Positions 33,417-41,156 of a stretch of DNA of 64,000 nt are shown here, in pieces; position 1 is the first letter of the stretch; every line of letters begins with the position of its first letter. The notes below the pieces were generated by a model, which was not told the origin of the DNA, did no database searches, and saw nothing but the letters and a program-made list of their open reading frames with translations. This stretch comes from Streptomyces sp. RPA4-2 (GTDB taxonomy: Bacteria > Actinomycetota > Actinomycetes > Streptomycetales > Streptomycetaceae), in the NCBI RefSeq assembly GCF_012273515.2, contig NZ_CP050975.2, forward strand, positions 8,184,001 through 8,248,000, given 5' to 3'. The translations under genes and the position numbers were made by a program.

Positions 33417-35099
33417 ATGACCGTGTCACCGTCAGTCAGGCAGCTGTCCGTCGAGGAACCCGCGGTGGAGGACATGCCGCTCATGTGGCTGCGGGACAAC
33501 TGCGCCTGCGCCCTGTGCCGGGACCCGCGCAACGGGCAGAAGCTGTTCCAGATCACCGAGCTGCCCGCGGGCCTCGCGCTCGGCGCCGTCCGGCGGACCG
33601 CCGACGGCGTCGAGGTCGACTGGGCACCCGATGGCCACCGGTCGGAGTACTCCAGGCAGTGGCTCACGGCCAACCGTCCCGGTACGGGCGCCGACGCCGC
33701 CGACAGGCCCGGGGACCGGCGTGGTGAGACGGGCAAGACACTGTGGACCGCCGCCGACCTGGACGGCCGGCTGCCCGAGGCGGACTGGGCGGACTACCTG
33801 GGCGACCCGGTCGTCAAGGCCCGCGTGCTGGACTCGGTCCTCGGGCTCGGCTTCGCCCTGCTGCGCGACGTTCCGTGCCGTACGGGCCAGGTGCTGGAGG
33901 TGGCCGAGACGTTCGGCTACGTCCGCGAGACCAACTACGGGCGGCTGTTCGACGTACGGGTCGAACCGGACCCCAACAACCTGGCCTTCACCGGCGCGCG
34001 CATCACCCCGCACACCGACAACCCGTACCGCGACCCGGTGCCCACCCTCCAACTGCTGCACTGCCTCGCGAACTCGGCGAGCGGCGGCGACTCGGGTCTG
34101 GTGGACGGATTCAAGGCCGCCGCGCTGCTGCGCGCCGAGGACCCTGAGGCCTTCGCGGTGCTGACCCGCACACCCGTGCCGTTCCGCTTCAGCGACGCCC
34201 GCACCGTACTGGAGGCCGAACGGCCGCTGATCGACGTGGACGGCCGCGGCCGGATCCGCGAGGTGCGCTTCAACAACCGCTCGATGTCCACACTCCGGCT
34301 GCCTGCCAACGAACTGGAGGCGTTCTACCGGGCCTGCCGGACGTTCGCCGGGATCACCCTGCGCCCCGAACTCCAGCTGGACTTCAGGCTCTCGCCCGGC
34401 GACTGCCTGGTCTTCGACAACGTCCGGCTGCTGCACGCCCGTACCGCCTTCGAGGAGACCGGCGCCCGCCACCTGCAAGGCGCCTACGCCGACATCGACG
34501 CGCTGGCCGGCACCTTGGCCGTACTGCGCCGCCAACGGGACGCGGCGGGCGCGGAGTTCCTGGACGGACTGTCCGAACTCTTCGAGGGCGAGGGCGCGGG
34601 CGCCTACCTGGGCGAGCCGGTGACGATGGCGCAGCACATGCTGCAGGCCGCGGCGCGAGCCCAGGAGGCGGGGGCGTCCGACGCGCTGGTGGCGGCCGCG
34701 TTGCTGCACGACGTCGGTCACTTCCACGGCCCGCTCACCGGCGAGGACCTGATGGCCGGCACCGACAACCGGCACAGCCACACCGGGGCGGACCGGCTGG
34801 CCGACTGGTTCGGCCCCGAGGTCACCGAGCCGATCCGGCTGCACGTGGCGGCGAAGCGGTACCTGTGCGCGGTCGAGCCCGAGTACTTCGGCCTGCTCAC
34901 CGAGGCCTCCGTCTACACGCTTCAGGTGCAGGGCGGTCCGATGTCCGCGCCCGAGGTCGCCGAGTACGAGGCGAACCCGTACGCGGCGGACGGGGTCGCG
35001 GTGCGCCGCTGGGACGACCAGGGCAAGGACCCCGAGGCGCCGGCCCCGGACTTCGCGCACTTCCGGCCGCTGCTCGCCGCACTGCTGCGGACCGCCTGA
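33417..35099 (+). CDS. Fused 2-oxoglutarate dioxygenase and HD-domain oxygenase, probable organophosphonate-degrading enzyme (TmpA-TmpB / PhnY-PhnZ-like)
   Basis: A 560-residue fusion; ATG 33417 after GGGGAGAG. Residues 1-100: zinc domain of gamma-butyrobetaine hydroxylase type, with Cys29, Cys31, Cys34 (WLRDNCACALC) and His74. Residues 110-360: TauD-like dioxygenase, iron ligands His199, Asp201 (ITPHTDNPY) and His340 (LLHART). Residues about 390-545: HD-domain oxygenase of the PhnZ group. Spacing of its key residues fits PhnZ (Tyr24, Glu27, His34, His58, Asp59, His62, His80, His104, Lys108, Asp161): here Tyr397, Glu400, His407, His431, Asp432, His435, His453, His476, Lys480 and Asp533. So one protein would hydroxylate carbon 1 of an organophosphonate and then cut the C-P bond to give phosphate and an aldehyde-level or acid product. 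TmpA resembles butyrobetaine hydroxylase, so a trimethylaminoethylphosphonate-like substrate is favoured over 2-AEP. Confidence 0.85.
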   Translation: MTVSPSVRQLSVEEPAVEDMPLMWLRDNCACALCRDPRNGQKLFQITELPAGLALGAVRRTADGVEVDWAPDGHRSEYSRQWLTANRPGTGADAADRPGDRRGETGKTLWTAADLDGRLPEADWADYLGDPVVKARVLDSVLGLGFALLRDVPCRTGQVLEVAETFGYVRETNYGRLFDVRVEPDPNNLAFTGARITPHTDNPYRDPVPTLQLLHCLANSASGGDSGLVDGFKAAALLRAEDPEAFAVLTRTPVPFRFSDARTVLEAERPLIDVDGRGRIREVRFNNRSMSTLRLPANELEAFYRACRTFAGITLRPELQLDFRLSPGDCLVFDNVRLLHARTAFEETGARHLQGAYADIDALAGTLAVLRRQRDAAGAEFLDGLSELFEGEGAGAYLGEPVTMAQHMLQAAARAQEAGASDALVAAALLHDVGHFHGPLTGEDLMAGTDNRHSHTGADRLADWFGPEVTEPIRLHVAAKRYLCAVEPEYFGLLTEASVYTLQVQGGPMSAPEVAEYEANPYAADGVAVRRWDDQGKDPEAPAPDFAHFRPLLAALLRTA

Positions 35100-35112
35100 T
35101 CAGGCCGTCCGC
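35087..35112. terminator. Bidirectional terminator between oxygenase and GntR genes
   Basis: GCGGACCGCCTGA pairs with TCAGGCCGTCCGC with one mismatch, straddling the oxygenase stop codon and facing the end of the regulator gene. Confidence 0.6.
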
Positions 35113-35143
35113 AGCCGAACACGCCGGCCGGGCGAGTGCGCGG

Positions 35144-35953
35144 TCAGGTGTCGCCGGCCGGGCGGCGGGCCAGCGAGCCGGAGGCGGCCGAACTGTGGAC
35201 GGTGAAGGCCACGGTGTCCGGCAGGTACCGGTCGTCGGACCATTCGATCGGAGTGCCTGCCGGATCCGTGCTGCACCGCCGCTCGCGCAGCAACGGGTCG
35301 CCGGGCCGGCAGCCGAGCAACCGGGCGTCCTCCGCGTCGGCCGGGCACAGGTCGATGGTGTGCTGGGCGTCCGCGAACAGCACACCCCGTTCTTCCAGGG
35401 CCACGGTGTACGACACGGTGTCCGGTGGCAGCTCGGCGACCAGCTCACCGACGGCCGGCGGGAAGACGGTGCGCTCCACCATCGCGGGGCGGCCCGACAG
35501 CGTACGAAGCCGCCGTACGCGGTGGACCTCGGTTCCCTCGGGCAGACGCAGTTGTACGCACTCGGTCGCGTCGGCGGTCCGGGTCTCCGTGGCGATCATC
35601 AGGCCGCCGGGTTCCTCGCCCATCGAACGTGCCCAGCGGGTGAAGCTGAGCAGTTCGCCGAAGCTCTGCGGGCGGGGCATCCCGATCACGACCCGCCGGG
35701 TACCACGCCGCGAGGCGACCAGACCCTCGGTTCGCAGCAGGGCCATCGCCTGACGGACCGTGCCCCGGGAGACGCCGTACCGTTCGGCGAGCTCGCCCTC
35801 GGCGGGCAGCCGTCCGCCGGAGCCGTATCTGCCCTCGCCGATCTCCCGGCCCAGGTCCGCCGCCACCTTCCGGTACAGCGCCTGGTCCCTGCTTTTCGGT
35901 GTCGCGCTGTTCGGTGTCGCGCGTTTCCCGGTCCCGGCCGCACCGTCCGTCAC
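35144..35953 (-). CDS. GntR-family regulator with UTRA ligand domain
   Basis: A 269-residue HutC/PhnF-type regulator. GTG 35953 follows GGAGAGG. Winged helix at about residues 25-90 (LPAEGELAERYGVSRGTVRQ and MALLRTEGLVASRRG), then a UTRA domain to the end (VHRVRRLRTLSGRPAMVERT, and WSDDRYLPDTVAFTV). PhnF-type regulators control phosphonate genes. It ends convergent with the oxygenase and is the only regulator of the locus, so it likely senses the phosphonate or a product and binds the palindromes at 33387-33404 and 36041-36050. Confidence 0.88.
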   Translation of the reverse strand: MTDGAAGTGKRATPNSATPKSRDQALYRKVAADLGREIGEGRYGSGGRLPAEGELAERYGVSRGTVRQAMALLRTEGLVASRRGTRRVVIGMPRPQSFGELLSFTRWARSMGEEPGGLMIATETRTADATECVQLRLPEGTEVHRVRRLRTLSGRPAMVERTVFPPAVGELVAELPPDTVSYTVALEERGVLFADAQHTIDLCPADAEDARLLGCRPGDPLLRERRCSTDPAGTPIEWSDDRYLPDTVAFTVHSSAASGSLARRPAGDT

Positions 35954-36583
35954 CGTGTGCCTCTCCGTCCTGCCCTGCCGCGGCCCTGCTCGACCGGGCG
36001 GCGGATGTGCTCCGACCAGGGAGCCTAGCCGGGTTCGCCGGGTGTACACCGACGTCCGCCCGCACCGCTCCTCGTCGTGATGTCGAGGGACGCGCGGCCG
36101 CCCCGCGGTCCGGTGGCGACCCGGACCGGTGCCGGGGCGTGCCGGACCACGAGCGCGGCGAACACCTCCTCGTCCGCTTCGGCCGCCCGCACAGGGAACA
36201 GACCGGCGCGGTTCGTCCGCGAGACCCCGGCGCTCGGCGGCCCCCTTCGTCCGGTTCCGCCCGGTGGACACCGACGGGACGCGTCTTGTCACGCGGTACG
36301 GCCGACCGCGGACACGGTGATCGCTTCCCGGGTTTCGGGGGCACACGGAAAGAGGCACGGAACGGCCGGCCTCGTGTTCGGCGGCCGGGCCACGGTGCGC
36401 GCCGACGTCACCGCCGCGACCCGCCGGGTTCTCGCCGGCTGGCGGCCGCGTCGCGGCCCGCGGGCCAAGATCGTGGTGCGCACGAAAACCGGCCTGGCGG
36501 TCGACGCGACCCGAGGCCGGGGAGTAGCAGCCGCCTGTCCCGGCGGCGACTGGGCACACACCCGGAGAGGAGGACGAAGACTG
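35954..36583. other. Unassigned region upstream of the GntR gene
   Basis: Contains the GntR promoter and a palindrome at 36041-36050. From about 36360 the + strand shows codon-like G/C third positions continuing in the same frame as the ORF at 36584 (GLVFGGRATVRADVTAATRR), so an older, longer gene may have been damaged here. No family assigned. Confidence 0.35.
36041..36050. promoter_or_regulatory. Palindrome GGTGTACACC upstream of the GntR gene
   Basis: A perfect 10-bp palindrome of the GTnTAnAC type bound by GntR/HutC regulators, 88 bases upstream of the GntR start. Candidate site for autoregulation. Confidence 0.5.
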
Positions 36584-37027
36584 ATGGAACAGCCCCGCTC
36601 GGCGGCCGACCGGATCGCGCCGGCCGTCGTCGGCGTGAGCGCCCGGACCGTTGGTGCCCTGCCCGACGGATCGGCCGCCGCGCACCTGCCCACGTGGTGG
36701 GTCGTCGTACGGCCCGACGGCGCACCGCACGACCGGGCCGCCCTGTCCGGCCCGCGTGAGCGGGACCGGCGGAGGGCCGGCGTCCTGGCCCGCTCGACCG
36801 CCGCGCGCCGTCCGCTCACGCTCTCGTGCGTCGGCCGGTTCCGCGACAGCGTCCGCGCCCGACCGCCACTACCCGTGCCGGACACCGTGCCGGACACCGC
36901 CCCCGCCACCGTGCCGCCCGCCGTCGACGCCCTGACGGCGGAGGCCGAGGCGGCCGTGACCCCGTACCGTCTCGTCACCCGGGCGCCCTTCGGCGCCCGC
37001 ACGCATCGGAGCCCTCATGTCCGCTGA
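36584..37027 (+). CDS. Unrecognised protein overlapping the start of the YihY gene
   Basis: A 147-residue ORF with strongly G/C third positions, so it looks coding. It overlaps the next gene's start by 11 bases and GGAGAGGAGGACGAAG lies upstream, though with wide spacing. The start (MEQPRSAADRIAPAVVGVSAR) faintly recalls small Asp23-like actinobacterial proteins, but the rest (Pro/Thr/Val-rich, PDTVPDTAPATVPP) does not. No function can be given. It may be the end of a larger, broken gene. Confidence 0.4.
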   Translation: MEQPRSAADRIAPAVVGVSARTVGALPDGSAAAHLPTWWVVVRPDGAPHDRAALSGPRERDRRRAGVLARSTAARRPLTLSCVGRFRDSVRARPPLPVPDTVPDTAPATVPPAVDALTAEAEAAVTPYRLVTRAPFGARTHRSPHVR

Positions 37028-37931
37028 CCCCCGTACGGACGGCCTCGCCGACGCCCGGCCCCTCCGGGCGGCGCGCCCGGCCGCGCTCCGGCCGCCGGCC
37101 GCCTGGTGGCCGGCGCTGCGCCGCACGCCGGTGTCGATGTGGAACGACGACGTCTCCGACTGGGCGGCGGCGCTGACCTACTACGCGATCCTGACCGTGC
37201 TGCCCGCCCTGCTGGTCATGGTCATCGCGTTCGGTCTGATCAGTCCGGACACCGCGGAGCAGTTCACCGAGCACGTCACCTCCCACGCGCCCGCGCAGTC
37301 CGGGGCCGAACTGCACGGTGTGCTGGCCGGGACGCTGCGTGAACGTTCGGCCGCCTGGACCCTGCTCGTCACGGGTTCCGCGAGCGCGCTGTGGTCGGCC
37401 ATCAGCTATCTCGCCGTGTTCCGCCGCGCCCTGCACCGCATGCACCGGGTCAAGGACTCACGTTCCGCCTGGCGCACGGCTCACCGCATCGTGCTGACCG
37501 CCCTCACCCTGCTCGGTCTGCTGGTGGTCAGCGCCCTCCTGCTGCTCCTGACCGGGCCCGTCGCCGAGGCGCTGGGACATGCGCTGGGCCTCGACACCAC
37601 GGCGGCCCTGGCGTGGAACCTGCTGCGCTGGCCGCTGCTGCTGTGTCTCGTGGTGGTCCTGGTGGTCGTGGTCTTCCACGCGGGCCCCGCTCCCGCCCGC
37701 CGCCGTTCCCTCAGCCTGCCGGGGGGAGTCCTGGCCGCCGCTCTGTGGCTCACGGTCTCCGCGGGCTTCGCCCTGTACGCCTCGGCGTTGAGCAACTACA
37801 GCAGGCTGTACGGCTCGCTGGCCGGTGCGGTGGTCTTCCTCGTCTGGCTGTGGCTGTCCAACCTCGCCCTGCTCGCCGGAGCGCAGTTCACCGCCGAACT
37901 CGCCAAGGCGGCGCCCGAGAGTGTTCGCTGA
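37017..37931 (+). CDS. YihY/BrkB-family inner membrane protein
   Basis: A 304-residue membrane protein with about six spans. Family motifs: DDVSDWAAALTYYAILTVLPALL near residue 45 and SRLYGSLAGAVVFLVWLWLSNLALL near 270. The family is widespread, once misnamed ribonuclease BN; its function is not settled. ATG 37017 with GGAG five bases upstream. Translationally linked to the ORF at 36584. Confidence 0.88.
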   Translation: MSADPRTDGLADARPLRAARPAALRPPAAWWPALRRTPVSMWNDDVSDWAAALTYYAILTVLPALLVMVIAFGLISPDTAEQFTEHVTSHAPAQSGAELHGVLAGTLRERSAAWTLLVTGSASALWSAISYLAVFRRALHRMHRVKDSRSAWRTAHRIVLTALTLLGLLVVSALLLLLTGPVAEALGHALGLDTTAALAWNLLRWPLLLCLVVVLVVVVFHAGPAPARRRSLSLPGGVLAAALWLTVSAGFALYASALSNYSRLYGSLAGAVVFLVWLWLSNLALLAGAQFTAELAKAAPESVR

Positions 37932-37970
37932 CACTATGTGACTTTGGTGTGTAGATATCGTTGTATCCAT

Positions 37971-38070
37971 GTGAACGTTCGTCATGACTCCAGCCCGCAG
38001 CAGCTGGTTCTCGCCGCTCTCCTCGGCGCCTACTGGCTGGACTCGCCGCCGCACTACCACGGCCGGCACA
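37971..38070 (+). pseudogene. Possible N-terminal remnant of a PaaX-like or similar regulator
   Basis: After an A/T-rich promoter-like stretch (37932-37970), GTG 37971 opens a frame VNVRHDSSPQQLVLAALLGAYW that resembles the N-terminal helix of PaaX-type proteins, then becomes Pro/Arg/Thr-rich without sense. A truncated gene is possible; evidence is weak. Confidence 0.22.
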
Positions 38071-38192
38071 CCCCCCGCGCCGACGGCCCGCGGTCCGTTT
38101 CGAGGACGGAGACGACAGGGCCGCACCGACAGGAACGCGACGGGCCGCCCATCGGGAGCCAGGGTCGACAGACGGGCCGGAGAGTCGTCTCC

Positions 38193-40511
38193 TCAGAGAC
38201 CGAGGGTGAACCAGGTCGTCTTGCCCTCGTCGGTGGGCCGTACGCCCCAGTCGTCGGCGAGGGCGCGTACCAGGATCAGGCCCCGGCCCGACTCCGCGTC
38301 CTCGGCCGCCGGGCGCGGCTGGGGAAGTTGCGGGCTGTGGTCGCTGACCTCGACGGTGAGCTCGGTCGCGGTCCGGCACACGTGCAGGCGGATGGGGCCC
38401 AGAGCGTGCTGCACCGCGTTGGTCAGCACCTCGGAGAGCAGTAGCCGGGCGTCGTCCGCCAGGGCGGTGCAGTCCCAGGAGGTGAGGGCCTTGCCGAGAA
38501 AGGCGCGGCCCTCGGGCACGGACTCGGGGACGGCGGGCAGGCCGGTGGTGACAGCGGCCAGTGGTGCGTCGGGCAGCCGGGCCAGCAACAGGGTGACGTC
38601 GTCGTTGTGGCTCTCGGCGTCGGGCAGGAGAGCGGTCAGGACGTGATCGGCCGCCGCCTCCAGGTCGGGGGCGGTGGTGAACAGCCGACTCAGCGTGGTG
38701 GTCAGCTTGGTGAGCTGGTCCTCGATGTCACTGCCGGGAGTTTCGATCAGCCCGTCGGTGTAGAGCATGAGCGTCGCGCCGGGTGGGATGACCACGCTGG
38801 ACTGCTGGTAGAGGACACCGCCGACCCCGAGCGGCGCGTTCACGGGCACCGGGAGCGGGCGGGCGCCGTCGCCGGGGGTGGCGACGAGGGTGGGCAGGTG
38901 ACCGGCCGAGCAGATCGTCACCTCGCCCGCGTCCGAGGCGATCACCAGATAGCAGCAGGTGACGAGCTGGTCCGGCACGTCCAGGTCGGTGACACAGGTG
39001 TCGAGGGCCTGCATGAGCTGACGCGGCTGCATGCCGGTCTTGGCCAGGGCGTGGGCGGCGGAGCGCAACTGTCCCATGACGGCCGCCGCCTCCAGCCCCC
39101 GTCCCATGACGTCGCCGATGAGGACTCCGACCCGGCCGGCCCCCAGGGGGATGAGGTCGAACCAGTCGCCGCCCACGCCCGCCCCCTGGGTCGCGGGCCG
39201 GTAGCGGCTGGCGGTGGAGAGGCCCGGAATGGCCGGAGGGGTGCCCATCAGGCTGCGTTGCAGGGTCAGCGCGATGTGCCGCTGCTGCTCGTAGAGGGCG
39301 GTCAGCTCGGCCTCGGCACGCTTGCGGTCGCTGATGTCCCGTACGATCGCGCACGCGCCGACGACCGTGCCGTCCGCCGCCCGGGTCGGCCACAGCGTGA
39401 TGTCGACGTCCAGCAGGTCACCGGAGCGGGTGAGCCGCAACGTCTCGAAGTGCTCGACCTTCTCCCCGTTGCTCAGCCGCTCCAGGAGGGCGTCGATCTC
39501 GTCCCGGTGCTCGGGCGGAGCGAGCAGGGACACGTGCCGGCCCATCACCTCCGCCGGGAGGTAGCCGTACAGCTGTTGCGCGGCGGCGTTCCAGTACGTG
39601 ATGTCGCCGTCGAGGGTCTTGGCGAGGATCGCGTCCTGGGAGGACTCCACGAGCCCGGCCAGCTCGTTGATGCGTTCTTCGGCGGCTTTGCGGTCGCTGA
39701 CGTCGCGGACGGCGGCGGAGAGGAGGAGGCCGTCGGTGGTTTCGAGGGGGGAGAGGCTGATTTCGACGGGGAATTCGGTGCCGTCTTTGCGGAGGCCGTT
39801 GAGTTCGAGTCCGGCGCCCATGGGGCGTACTTGGCGGTTGTTGGCGTAGCCGTTGCGGTGGTGGGTGTGCTGGGCGTGGAAGCGGCTGGGGACGAGGATT
39901 TCGACGGGGTGGCCGAGGAGTTCTTCGCGTTGGTATCCGAAGAGGGATTCGGTTTGTGCGTTGACGAGTCTGATGGTGCCGGTGTCGTCGACGATGACCA
40001 TGGCGTCGGGTGCGGCTTCCAGGAGTCCTCGGAATCGTTCTTCGGCGGCTTTGCGGTCGCTGACGTCGCGGACGGCGGCGGAGAGGAGGAGGCCGTCGGT
40101 GGTTTCGAGGGGGGAGAGGCTGATTTCGACGGGGAATTCGGTGCCGTCTTTGCGGAGGCCGTTGAGTTCGAGTCCGGCGCCCATGGGGCGTACTTGGCGG
40201 TTGTTGGCGTAGCCGTTGCGGTGGTGGGTGTGCTGGGCGTGGAAGCGGCTGGGGACGAGGATTTCGACGGGGTGGCCGAGGAGTTCTTCGCGTTGGTATC
40301 CGAAGAGGGATTCGGTTTGTGCGTTGACGAGTCTGATGGTGCCGGTGTCGTCGACGATGACCATGGCGTCGGGTGCGGCTTCCAGAAGCCCTCGGAACCG
40401 CTCCTCGGCACCCGCGGGCGCTGCCTCGTCCAGCAGGGCCCCGCACCGGCACGGTTCCTGGAACGCTGCACCGGCGGCCCGAGTTGAATGCGATCCGACG
40501 AAGTCGCCCAT
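38193..40511 (-). CDS. Sensor phosphatase with three PAS domains, SpoIIE domain and HATPase domain
   Basis: A 772-residue protein if it starts at ATG 40511; ATG/GTG further upstream (to 40601) are alternatives. PAS domains at about residues 38-158 and 159-279 are identical in sequence, followed by a third, different PAS at about 285-400 (LVESSQDAILAKTLDGDITYW). Then SpoIIE phosphatase about 415-630 (VGGDWFDLIP; IGDVMGRGLEAA; CSAGHLPTL) and a GHKL ATPase about 650-772 (LLLSEVLTNAVQH; ESGRGLILVRALADDWG). It is a member of the large Streptomyces family that controls anti-sigma antagonists in response to signals bound by PAS domains. The two identical PAS units are the product of a recent tandem duplication. 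Confidence 0.9.
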   Translation of the reverse strand: MGDFVGSHSTRAAGAAFQEPCRCGALLDEAAPAGAEERFRGLLEAAPDAMVIVDDTGTIRLVNAQTESLFGYQREELLGHPVEILVPSRFHAQHTHHRNGYANNRQVRPMGAGLELNGLRKDGTEFPVEISLSPLETTDGLLLSAAVRDVSDRKAAEERFRGLLEAAPDAMVIVDDTGTIRLVNAQTESLFGYQREELLGHPVEILVPSRFHAQHTHHRNGYANNRQVRPMGAGLELNGLRKDGTEFPVEISLSPLETTDGLLLSAAVRDVSDRKAAEERINELAGLVESSQDAILAKTLDGDITYWNAAAQQLYGYLPAEVMGRHVSLLAPPEHRDEIDALLERLSNGEKVEHFETLRLTRSGDLLDVDITLWPTRAADGTVVGACAIVRDISDRKRAEAELTALYEQQRHIALTLQRSLMGTPPAIPGLSTASRYRPATQGAGVGGDWFDLIPLGAGRVGVLIGDVMGRGLEAAAVMGQLRSAAHALAKTGMQPRQLMQALDTCVTDLDVPDQLVTCCYLVIASDAGEVTICSAGHLPTLVATPGDGARPLPVPVNAPLGVGGVLYQQSSVVIPPGATLMLYTDGLIETPGSDIEDQLTKLTTTLSRLFTTAPDLEAAADHVLTALLPDAESHNDDVTLLLARLPDAPLAAVTTGLPAVPESVPEGRAFLGKALTSWDCTALADDARLLLSEVLTNAVQHALGPIRLHVCRTATELTVEVSDHSPQLPQPRPAAEDAESGRGLILVRALADDWGVRPTDEGKTTWFTLGL
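39673..40386. repeat. Near-perfect 363-bp tandem duplication of a PAS domain
   Basis: Positions 39673-40023 and 40036-40386 appear identical over 351 bases, spaced 363 bases (121 codons) apart. Codon choice in the units (GAA, AAA, CGA, AGA) differs from the neighbouring G/C-ending codons, suggesting foreign origin of the original unit. Confidence 0.9.
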
Positions 40512-41156
40512 GTCCGCCCCAGGTGTGCTGTTCGCTCTGAATCGGGCCATCCCAGCGGAATGGGGTGTAGTCCGCCCCGCTATGTCGGCTACTGGCTTCA
40601 CAACGGCCGAATCTGTCCGGCGGCGTTACGTCTGCTGACCGTCTGCCGCCGCAGTGGTCTCGCAGTCGGCGGGGCGGCTGCCGGACCGCGTGTCCGGGCA
40701 CCGCACCACGCGTGACCCGGCCGATGACGCCGAGGACAGGGGCCGGGACCTGGGCCGGGGGAGTGAGTCCGTGCGGGTCCCGCCGCCGGGAGGTGGTGGC
40801 CCGTCGGTCCCGGAGTGGGTGTGTGGTGGACGGGTGTTCGGGGTGTCGCTGAGTTGGCCGTGTGGATGGAGTGGCGGCTGTTACTCACTTTCGGGTGAGG
40901 GGTGGGGTGGCGTGGAGGGTGGCGTTTGGGATGATTCCCTTTATTTCAGGGCGATATGGAGCCAATTTTCTGATATCGGGAGATAGGTGCATATTACAGT
41001 CGAGGGTCATGGTCGTGTTGTCGGTCGGTAATGCGGTGCGGGTGGCGGGCTCGGGTGGCGTGGTGGGGCGCGAGAGTGTGGTTCTCGGCCAGCGGGCCGG
41101 GGCCCAGAATCGCGGATCCTCATGTGTGGTCCGCCCGTTCCCTCTAGGGGGCGTTC
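40512..41156. other. Intergenic region upstream of the lamin-tail protein gene
   Basis: No gene seen. An A/T-rich patch at about 40925-41015, unusual here, probably holds promoters for the repeat protein gene. Confidence 0.45.

Noticed and set aside
38607..40487. Large + strand frame (626 codons) opposite the PAS phosphatase
   Set aside because: It is the reverse shadow of the gene at 38193-40511: its repeats mirror the PAS duplication, it has no ribosome binding site and no domain.
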